Positions 1 through 4,494 of a DNA stretch of 5,389 nucleotides are shown piece after piece. Each line of letters opens with the position of its first letter. Position 1 is the stretch's first letter. Under the pieces are notes generated by a model that was not told the DNA's origin, did no database searches, and saw only the letters and a list, made by a program, of their open reading frames with translations. The translations under genes were made by a program, and so were the position numbers. The stretch is from NCBI GenBank assembly GCA_009779015.1, contig WRFC01000065.1:1-5389 (forward strand), written 5' to 3'. The DNA is from Coriobacteriia bacterium (lineage in GTDB: Bacteria > Actinomycetota > Coriobacteriia > Coriobacteriales > UBA8131).

Positions 1-32
1 ATACTGCTGCCCGAATTCTCACTCTCGCTCAT
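1..32 (-). CDS. Start of a second gene, probably the partner ABC exporter subunit (truncated by window edge)
   Basis: Only the first ten codons are visible (MSESENSGSS). The ATG (complement of 30-32) overlaps the TGA of the upstream ABC exporter gene as ATGA, a classic translational-coupling junction. A GGAG core (complement of 41-44) sits 8 nt upstream, inside the end of the upstream gene, so this is a real start. The visible peptide carries no domain. Its identity is inferred: the upstream subunit has a degenerate ATPase site, which in characterised heterodimeric exporters is complemented by a second half-transporter encoded directly next to it. Confidence 0.7.
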   Translation of the reverse strand, partial: MSESENSGSS

Positions 33-1789
33 GCTGCAAGCTCCTCTTCGCTGAGTTGTGACATCGCAATTTCTTTATAAACCGCACAGGTTTTAAGCAG
101 CTCTTGATGTTTGCCGCAGCCGACGACCTGGCCTTCAGAGAGCACGATGATCTGATCGGCCTCCATGATCGTGCCGATCCTTTGGGCAACGATCATGCTC
201 GTTACCCCGGCTGTCTGCTTCTTCAAAGCCGTTCGTAAAAGGCGGTCGGTGCGATAATCGAGGGCAGAAAAGCTATCGTCAAAAATGTATATCTCTGGGT
301 CGCGGCAGACCGCCCGGGCAATCGCCAGCCGCTGCTTTTGTCCGCCCGAGATGTTTGCGCCGCCCTGGGCGATGTCGGCCTCATATCGACCATCCATCGA
401 CTCGACAAAGTCGCTGCCCTGGGCAATGGCGATGGCCTGGGCGATCTGCTGTTCAGTGGCCGCCCCCTTGCCATTGTCGCCAAAACCGACGTTCGAGCGG
501 ACTGTGCCGCGAAACAAAACGGCCTTCTGTGGCACATAGCCGATCTTGTCATAAAGCGCCTCTTCGGTGTAGTCCTTGACATTGACGCCGTCGATCAGCA
601 CTTCTCCCTCTGTAGCGTCAAAAAAGCGCGGCACCATATTGATGAGCGTCGACTTGCCGCTGCCGGTGGAGCCGATGAAGGCGATCGTCTGGCCGCGCTG
701 CACGCTAAAGCTGATGTCTTTGAGCACGTAGTTGGCCGCGTCGGGGTATTTGAAGCTGACGTTCTTGAACTCGACCTCGCCCACGCGCCCGGGCTGCCCT
801 TGAGTCTGGGTGCCGCCGACGATGGTCGGCTGGGTGTCTAGCACCTCGTTGATGCGGCGGGCCGAGACGGCTGCCCGGGGGAGCATCACAAACATCATGG
901 TGAGCATCATGAAGGCCATGATGACTTGCATAGCATAAGACGAAAAAACCACCATGTTTGAGAAGATCGGCAGTTTGTCAACAGCCCCGGCAGCGTTGAT
1001 CAGGTAGGCGCCGATCCAATAGATGGCCAACGTCAGGCCGCTCATGATCATGCTCATGGTGGGCGCCATAAAGGCCATGCTGCGGCTCGTAAAGAGCTGG
1101 GTATTGGTTAGCTCGGTGTTGGCCTTGGCAAACTTGGCCTCTTGATAATCCTCGGCGTTATATGCCCTGATGACGCGTAGGCCGGTGAGGTTCTCGCGCG
1201 TGGCGTTATTGATATTGTCGGTCAATACTTGCATTTTGCGGAACTTTGGCAGCACAAAGACCATGATCAGCCCAATCATGGCGATCATGACCAGCACGGC
1301 CACGCCGGTGGCCAGCGACCAGTCGACGCCCTTGCCGGCGATCTTGATAACGGCCCAGACAGCGGTGATGGGGGCGCTGATAATCATTTGTAGCCCCATC
1401 GTGACAAGCAGTTGGATCTGCGTGATGTCGTTGGTAGACCGCGTGATCAGGCTGGCGGTCGAGAAACGATTGATCTCCTCCATCGAAAAAGAATTGACCT
1501 TGTCAAATTGCAGGCTGCGCAGCCGGCGCGAGAAAGAGGCCGCGATGCGTGCGGCAAAAAAGCCGACGATGACCATCGAGGCCAGGCTGCCCAGGGCGCA
1601 GAGCAGCATAAAGCCGCCTTGCCGCCAGATCTCGCCCATCGAACTGCCCGGCGTTTGCACCAGCTGCGTAATCTGGTTCATGTAATCGGGCATCTTTAAA
1701 TTGAGCCAGACCTGGGTAACGACAAAGACCACGCAGATCGCGGCCTGCCCCCATTCCTGCGGCTTTAGGTATTTGAAAATCTTAAACAT
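29..1789 (-). CDS. Half-size ABC exporter (TMD-NBD fusion), degenerate-site subunit of a probable heterodimeric multidrug-type transporter
   Basis: The product has 586 residues, the usual length of a type IV ABC half-exporter in the cytoplasmic membrane. Residues 1-310 form the six-helix transmembrane domain, with hydrophobic stretches at roughly 14-33, 59-80, 129-150, 157-181, 240-265 and 276-303. Residues 335-575 form the ATPase domain: Walker A GSTGSGKST (373-381), Q-loop Q421, signature ISGGQ (480-484) and Walker B IYIFDDSFSALD (500-511). The catalytic Glu after Walker B is Asp505, and the H-loop His is Gln (VAQR, Q536). These substitutions are typical of the non-catalytic subunit in LmrCD/BmrCD/TM287-288-like heterodimers. 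The gene lies downstream of marR and overlaps the next gene by 4 bp, suggesting a MarR-controlled efflux operon. The ATG at 1789 is preceded by GAGGA only 4 nt away and a GGAG 12 nt away, so the SD is mediocre. Substrate cannot be deduced. Confidence 0.93.
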   Translation of the reverse strand: MFKIFKYLKPQEWGQAAICVVFVVTQVWLNLKMPDYMNQITQLVQTPGSSMGEIWRQGGFMLLCALGSLASMVIVGFFAARIAASFSRRLRSLQFDKVNSFSMEEINRFSTASLITRSTNDITQIQLLVTMGLQMIISAPITAVWAVIKIAGKGVDWSLATGVAVLVMIAMIGLIMVFVLPKFRKMQVLTDNINNATRENLTGLRVIRAYNAEDYQEAKFAKANTELTNTQLFTSRSMAFMAPTMSMIMSGLTLAIYWIGAYLINAAGAVDKLPIFSNMVVFSSYAMQVIMAFMMLTMMFVMLPRAAVSARRINEVLDTQPTIVGGTQTQGQPGRVGEVEFKNVSFKYPDAANYVLKDISFSVQRGQTIAFIGSTGSGKSTLINMVPRFFDATEGEVLIDGVNVKDYTEEALYDKIGYVPQKAVLFRGTVRSNVGFGDNGKGAATEQQIAQAIAIAQGSDFVESMDGRYEADIAQGGANISGGQKQRLAIARAVCRDPEIYIFDDSFSALDYRTDRLLRTALKKQTAGVTSMIVAQRIGTIMEADQIIVLSEGQVVGCGKHQELLKTCAVYKEIAMSQLSEEELAA

Positions 1790-1835
1790 CGATCCTCGTC
1801 ACTCCAATCACTTATGCTGTTTGCCGTAATTACTA

Positions 1836-1866
1836 TTAACAATAAACCGTATTAGCAACATGGCAA
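1836..1866 (-). promoter_or_regulatory. Second copy of the putative MarR operator, with a possible weak promoter for the ABC genes
   Basis: Positions 1836-1856 read TTAACAATA-N6-ATTAGC on the plus strand, identical in all 15 defined positions to the element over the marR promoter (2492-2512). It sits about 50 bp upstream of the exporter ATG. On the minus strand a TTGCCA (complement of 1861-1866) resembles a -35 box, and TTTATT (complement of 1841-1846) aligns with the marR -10, but the spacing between them (14) is poor. I therefore treat the operator as well supported by repetition and the promoter as uncertain. The site also shows loose dyad symmetry (TTnnnAAT...ATTnnnAA). Confidence 0.5.
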
Positions 1867-1904
1867 TAAAATAAGCTCAGAAAACACCTCGCAATGCTCT
1901 GAGC
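1865..1904 (-). terminator. Possible terminator/attenuator between marR and the ABC gene
   Basis: A 7-bp inverted repeat (GCTCAGA 1875-1881 with TCTGAGC 1898-1904) forms a stem with a 16-nt loop. Read on the minus strand it is followed by TTATTTTATT (complement of 1865-1874). It lies 25 bp after the marR stop and just before the operator-like element. It could end a monocistronic marR message or attenuate read-through into the transporter genes. The long loop and the interrupted U-tract make it weaker than a canonical intrinsic terminator. Confidence 0.4.
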
Positions 1905-1928
1905 CAGTCGCCTCTGAGGCCAGCGCGT

Positions 1929-2432
1929 TCAGGCCCGGCCAGACATCTGCCCCTGCGAGACTTTCATAAAACGCTTGAGCAATCGTATAAAATCCTCGGT
2001 ATCGGTCTGACCCATTTCTTGGAACACCTCGATCATACCGTTATGGATTTTTACGACCTCGGCCTTCACCCGCTGGCGCCCGGCCAAGGTAATGGTAACC
2101 AGGATATTGCGCCGGTTGCCCGTGTCGATCTTGCGCTCGATCTGCCCTTTCTTCTCCAGCGCCCCCAGCAGCGCAGAGACCCGGGCGGTGCTGGCCTGTA
2201 AGGCCAAGCTGAGCTCTGAAGGCAGCACTTGGGCATTTTGGCGGGCCAAGAACTGCAGCACAAAGAGCTCGCCCCGGTTTGTGCGCGTATAGTCGTTGAT
2301 AATACTCTGCTTGTGGTTGAGCATGATTTCTTGCAGCGCATAAACAGCGCGCGTTGCATAGTCGCCTGCGTGTGCGGCACCCGCCACGTTGTCCAGCGGG
2401 CGCGCATCGTTATCCAGATTCTCCGCCATCAT
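1929..2432 (-). CDS. MarR-family winged-helix transcriptional regulator
   Basis: The product has 167 residues, slightly longer than a typical MarR protein because of an acidic N-terminal extension (about residues 1-24). Helices around 25-65 would form the dimer interface. The winged helix runs from about 67 to 120: the HTH region SELSLALQASTARVSALLGA, then LEKKGQIERKID, and a wing around DTGNRRN (103-109) with the arginines expected to touch DNA. The C-terminal helix (about 122-160) completes the dimerisation domain. Two ATGs are adjacent (2432 and 2429). The first has AGGAG 9 nt upstream and is preferred. Location directly upstream of a multidrug-type exporter, and an operator-like repeat at both promoters, suggest a local repressor of itself and the exporter. 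The ligand is unknown. Confidence 0.92.
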   Translation of the reverse strand: MMAENLDNDARPLDNVAGAAHAGDYATRAVYALQEIMLNHKQSIINDYTRTNRGELFVLQFLARQNAQVLPSELSLALQASTARVSALLGALEKKGQIERKIDTGNRRNILVTITLAGRQRVKAEVVKIHNGMIEVFQEMGQTDTEDFIRLLKRFMKVSQGQMSGRA

Positions 2433-2483
2433 ACTCCGGCGCTCCTAGCTTTCCTCTTCAATAATGCTCTTACTTGACACAGC

Positions 2484-2512
2484 TAACACGGTTAACAATA
2501 TATGCCATTAGC
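2484..2512. promoter_or_regulatory. Putative MarR operator over the marR -10 and start site
   Basis: Two overlapping signals lie here. TAAC-ACG-GTTA (2484-2494) is a perfect short inverted repeat at the predicted start site. TTAACAATA-N6-ATTAGC (2492-2512) covers the -10 box and much of the spacer and recurs at 1836-1856 before the ABC gene. Binding would block RNA polymerase, consistent with the autorepression common for MarR proteins. That MarR binds here is inferred. Confidence 0.5.
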
Positions 2513-2525
2513 TTAAATCTGTCAA
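2497..2525 (-). promoter_or_regulatory. marR promoter (TTGACA-17-TATATT)
   Basis: On the minus strand a consensus -35 TTGACA (complement of 2520-2525) is separated by exactly 17 bp from TATATT (complement of 2497-2502, 5 of 6 to consensus). Transcription would begin near 2490, leaving a 5' UTR of about 57 nt before the marR ATG at 2432. Confidence 0.75.
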
Positions 2526-2566
2526 CCGACTCATCGTAACCTTCTGAAGCAAAAGCGTACTCTCTG

Positions 2567-2575
2567 TGCTATACT
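2567..2575 (+). promoter_or_regulatory. Extended -10 promoter for a short plus-strand transcript
   Basis: TGC-TATACT (2567-2575) is a full extended -10 element, with the hexamer differing from TATAAT at one position. There is no good -35, which extended -10 promoters can tolerate. The predicted start is about 2582. An inverted repeat GTGCT/AGCAC (2566-2570/2579-2583) brackets the hexamer and might be an operator. Confidence 0.4.
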
Positions 2576-2581
2576 AAAAGC

Positions 2582-2664
2582 ACCAGCAAAGCCCGGTTTT
2601 AAAGCTTGGGCGGGCGGCGTGGATATGGAATCGGCGGTAGTTGTGGCTACCGCTTTTTCTTTTT
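2582..2664 (+). ncRNA. Candidate small RNA, convergent with and partly antisense to the small minus-strand gene
   Basis: The unit runs from the predicted start of the extended -10 promoter to the end of a strong intrinsic terminator, about 83 nt. It can fold into two hairpins: GCCCG/CGGGC (2591-2595/2611-2615) and the terminator stem (2634-2640/2647-2653). Positions 2647-2664 are complementary to the last codons of the 36-codon gene on the other strand, and the rest would be complementary to that gene's 3' UTR. No convincing coding sequence with an SD lies inside. The layout resembles type I antitoxin RNAs that overlap their toxin mRNA at the 3' end. The exact start and the function are inferred. 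Confidence 0.45.
2634..2664 (+). terminator. Rho-independent terminator
   Basis: A perfect 7-bp stem GCGGTAG/CTACCGC (2634-2640/2647-2653) with a 6-nt loop is followed immediately by TTTTTCTTTTT (2654-2664). The U-tract is only on the plus-strand side, so it terminates rightward transcription. No plus-strand gene precedes it except the proposed small RNA, which is the main reason to believe that RNA exists. Confidence 0.75.
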
Positions 2665-2757
2665 CCTAGCCCTCCTTCCTGCGGTAATGGCTCTGCTCAA
2701 TTCAATGACGAGCATCAAAATGACGCTCAGGTCAGCAATCGCACGAAGCACTCGCAT
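2647..2757 (-). CDS. Small hydrophobic peptide with a lysine-rich tail (36 aa), candidate type I toxin or small membrane protein
   Basis: ATG is the complement of 2755-2757 and TAG the complement of 2647-2649. GGAGGTG (complement of 2764-2770) has its GGAGG core 8 nt upstream, and a perfect TATAAT lies about 58 bp from the ATG. The peptide has a short basic N-terminus (MRVLR), a hydrophobic helix from about residue 6 to 26 (with the stretch LSVILMLVIEL) containing one Glu (E19), and a strongly basic end (RRARKKKKR). This is the plan of a short single-pass or membrane-surface peptide. Size and layout recall Fst/Ldr-like type I toxins, but I see no clear family signature, and the proline common in Fst-like helices is absent. 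Its last codons are encoded opposite the U-tract and stem of the plus-strand terminator, so part of the lysine run is the reverse complement of that signal. Convergent with the candidate small RNA. Confidence 0.6.
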   Translation of the reverse strand: MRVLRAIADLSVILMLVIELSRAITAGRRARKKKKR

Positions 2758-2814
2758 AGGCAGCACCTCCGATCTTTTTCGAAGCGCCGCCCGAAGGACT
2801 TTACTGGTCTGGGT

Positions 2815-2842
2815 ATTATAACGCATTCAGTAGATAGAGCAA
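2815..2842 (-). promoter_or_regulatory. Promoter of the small hydrophobic peptide gene
   Basis: On the minus strand there is a perfect TATAAT (complement of 2815-2820) and a weak -35 TTGCTC (complement of 2837-2842), 16 bp apart. Transcription would start near 2808, giving a leader of about 50 nt ending in the strong SD of the 36-codon gene. Confidence 0.55.
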
Positions 2843-2845
2843 GTA

Positions 2846-2872
2846 TGCGAGCATAAAATTATAAATCTCGCA
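2846..2872. repeat. Inverted repeat with an AT-rich centre
   Basis: TGCGAG (2846-2851) and CTCGCA (2867-2872) are perfect inverted arms around 15 bp made almost only of A and T. It lies immediately upstream of the weak -35 of the small gene, and downstream of the Fe-S protein gene on the same strand. No U-tract follows on either strand, so an operator or a message-end hairpin are both possible. Confidence 0.35.
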
Positions 2873-2916
2873 AAGCCTGTGGCAAAAAAGCGAAATCTGC
2901 TAATGCGGCCTTGCTT

Positions 2917-4365
2917 CTAGCTAAAAACCTCGCTCAGCCAGTCGGAGTGCTCGCCTGTCCACATCGACTCTAGTTGGCCAAAAACCGTGGCCCAGTCAAT
3001 GGGCTGGTCAAACAGTATCTCTAGGTAATGCCGGCAGTCCAAATCTACCCCCGAGGCCGGCTCGGGCACCAGCGCACCCGCCGCACCCGCCGCATTCAGC
3101 AGGGCCTGGCTGATGGTATACGAGCAGGTCGGGCAGACCGTCACCAGGGTCTGGGCACCGGTTGCCGCCGCCTCGTTGATGACCCGCCAAACCCGCTGCT
3201 GAGAGAGCCCGTCATCATAGGCGGGCACCGCGCCACCGGCCCCGCAGCACAGGGTCTCGCTGGCCTGATGCTCCATTTCAACCATCGCGCCTTGCGGTAA
3301 CGCGCTGGCCAGCGCCGCGCGCACAGCGCTGCCATGGCGGCTGTCCCAGCGGTCATGGCAAGAGTCAAAAACGCAATATCGCCCGTTCAATTGGGGAGAA
3401 GTGCCCGCCGCGTCCGCGCCCCCCGCGCCCCCCGCGCCCCCCGCGCCCCCTGCGTACGCGCTCCCTGCGCCGCCCGCGCCCCCAGCGCCCGCCCCCGCGC
3501 CCCCCGCGCTTGCGCCCCCCGCGCCGCCCGCCGCCAAAAGCTCGGGCAGCGGCACGATCTCAACCTCGTCTGCCATAACCTCGGCCAGCTCGATGCCGCA
3601 GCCCGGGCAGGCCGTGACCAAACGGGTAATGCCCGCCGCCCGCACCTGGCCCAACAACCTGCTGTGCAGCCGCTCGGCGCGCTCGTTCAGCCCCGCGCTC
3701 ATCAGCGGGCTGCCACAACAAGCATCGCTGAGCGCCCATTTGCAGCCGCAGGCATCAAGCCAGTGGCCGACCGCCCGCACCAGGCCGGGGGCATAGCTGA
3801 CCAGCGAGCAACCGGGAAAGAAGAGCGTGTCAATGCCGACGGCCCCGGCATCAGGCAGATCGTCCAAATGCACAAATTCGGGATAAGAAACACCGTAGAC
3901 CGCCCGATAGGCGCTGAAGATATGCCATTCCTCGTCGACCATGACCAGCCGCGACTCATCTGGCGGCAGCAAGTCGGCCTGCATAAAAAGCGCCCGCCAC
4001 TCACGCATCCGCTCGGGTGCCAGCATGTGCGCCTGGCAGGTGGCCGTGCAAAACCCGCAAAAACAGCAACGCCTTAAGGCGTCATAGAGCGCCGGCTGAT
4101 CGTGCATCAGCTGGCAAACGGCCGCGTTTTGCTCCTCGGCCAAAAGGCCTTTGAGGCGCTGGTACTCGGCCTCGACCATGCCGATATCCAGCGCCGGCTC
4201 GGATAAGACCACGCAACGCCGGGTACAGCGCTTACAGTGGGAGCAGGTAAAGCTCTTCTCGACAAGTGAAATCAGTGCATTTAGTAGGGGGGAGTCGATG
4301 CTGGCCAGCTGTGCTAGCTCAGCGTTCGTCGGCTTTTGGGGACGCGCAAAGCCCAATGTTTTCAT
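2917..4365 (-). CDS. (Fe-S)-binding protein with two ferredoxin motifs and two CCG domains (HdrD/GlpC/LutA-like)
   Basis: Starting at the ATG (complement of 4363-4365) the product has 482 residues. A TTG 14 codons upstream keeps the frame open, but AAGGTGG (complement of 4375-4381) sits 9 nt before the ATG, and the predicted transcript starts almost at the TTG, so ATG is chosen. C41-x2-C44-x2-C47-x3-C51 and C100-x2-C103-x2-C106-x3-C110 would bind two [4Fe-4S] clusters. Two CCG domains follow: C186, CCG 216-218, C253-x2-C256; and C331/C336, CCG 373-375, C411-x2-C414. In the heterodisulfide reductase B/D family such domains hold a noncubane Fe-S cluster at the disulfide or electron-transfer site. 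The protein is probably cytoplasmic and moves electrons between partner oxidoreductases. No flavoprotein or membrane partner is encoded beside it, so the substrate is unknown. A Gly/Ala linker (about 278-321) separates the CCG domains. Confidence 0.88.
   Translation of the reverse strand: MKTLGFARPQKPTNAELAQLASIDSPLLNALISLVEKSFTCSHCKRCTRRCVVLSEPALDIGMVEAEYQRLKGLLAEEQNAAVCQLMHDQPALYDALRRCCFCGFCTATCQAHMLAPERMREWRALFMQADLLPPDESRLVMVDEEWHIFSAYRAVYGVSYPEFVHLDDLPDAGAVGIDTLFFPGCSLVSYAPGLVRAVGHWLDACGCKWALSDACCGSPLMSAGLNERAERLHSRLLGQVRAAGITRLVTACPGCGIELAEVMADEVEIVPLPELLAAGGAGGASAGGAGAGAGGAGGAGSAYAGGAGGAGGAGGADAAGTSPQLNGRYCVFDSCHDRWDSRHGSAVRAALASALPQGAMVEMEHQASETLCCGAGGAVPAYDDGLSQQRVWRVINEAAATGAQTLVTVCPTCSYTISQALLNAAGAAGALVPEPASGVDLDCRHYLEILFDQPIDWATVFGQLESMWTGEHSDWLSEVFS
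3406..3535 (-). repeat. Low-complexity Gly-Ala coding repeat inside the Fe-S protein gene
   Basis: About 43 codons are almost entirely Gly and Ala (units such as GGA and GGAGGA, with a single Tyr and a few Ser and Asp) joining the two CCG domains. The DNA is a degenerate 9-bp tandem repeat, with near-identical GCGCCCCCC units (plus strand) best preserved at 3417-3450. The perfect units suggest recent expansion by slippage. Length should vary in multiples of 9 bp without breaking the frame. Confidence 0.85.
3419..3450 (-). other. Potential G-quadruplex on the coding strand
   Basis: The plus strand has C6-GCG-C6-GCG-C6-GCG-C5, so the coding strand and mRNA carry four runs of five or six G separated by 3-nt loops. 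This satisfies the standard G-quadruplex pattern with short loops. It could slow polymerase or ribosome within the linker region, or simply be a by-product of the Gly-Ala repeat. Confidence 0.6.
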
Positions 4366-4417
4366 TTTGGATAACCACCTTGCATTTAGAGATGACCGCC
4401 TATCCAAGTATCATCAA

Positions 4418-4426
4418 AATATAGCA
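4418..4426 (-). promoter_or_regulatory. Extended -10 promoter of the Fe-S protein gene
   Basis: On the minus strand TGC-TATATT (complement of 4418-4426) is a full extended -10 element. No convincing -35 is seen 16-18 bp upstream, where the strand is a run of A. Start would be near 4411, giving a 5' UTR of about 45 nt to the ATG at 4365. The promoter is divergent from the mgtA promoter, with about 34 bp between the elements. Confidence 0.5.
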
Positions 4427-4459
4427 CCCTGCGACTAAATGTTTTTTTTGATTTGGCTA

Positions 4460-4488
4460 TTGACACGCCCACTGGAAGGGCGCACAAT
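4460..4488 (+). promoter_or_regulatory. mgtA: Promoter of the mgtA leader and mgtA
   Basis: A consensus -35 TTGACA (4460-4465) and CACAAT (4483-4488, 4 of 6) are separated by 17 bp. Transcription would start near 4495, leaving an untranslated leader of about 267 nt before mgtA. A run of eight T (4442-4449) lies just upstream. Confidence 0.65.
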
Positions 4489-4494
4489 GCGAAA

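Noticed and set aside
2474..2504. Divergent plus-strand promoter starting with TTGACA (2474-2479)
   Set aside because: No acceptable -10 hexamer at 16-18 bp (AATATA at 17, TATATG only at 19). The extended -10 at 2567 is a better source of the rightward RNA.
2624..2671. 14-codon plus-strand frame (MESAVVVATAFSFS) inside the candidate small RNA
   Set aside because: No SD, and it crosses the terminator, so it would be cut short in the RNA.
2606..2821. 71-codon plus-strand frame across the small gene
   Set aside because: No SD. It runs through the terminator U-tract and is the opposite strand of a better supported small gene.
2880..2916. Intrinsic terminator of the Fe-S protein gene at the T-run on the minus strand (complement of 2884-2889)
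   Set aside because: The T-run exists but no stem longer than about 3 bp directly precedes it, so I do not call it.
3401..3530. C-rich periodic DNA as a CRISPR array or intergenic satellite
   Set aside because: Units are 9 bp with no spacers and lie in frame inside a coding gene as Gly-Ala codons.
3334..4077. 247-codon plus-strand frame opposite the Fe-S protein gene
   Set aside because: A shadow frame in GC-rich DNA. It reads the linker as Pro/Arg/Ala and has no domain, while the minus strand encodes complete cysteine motifs.
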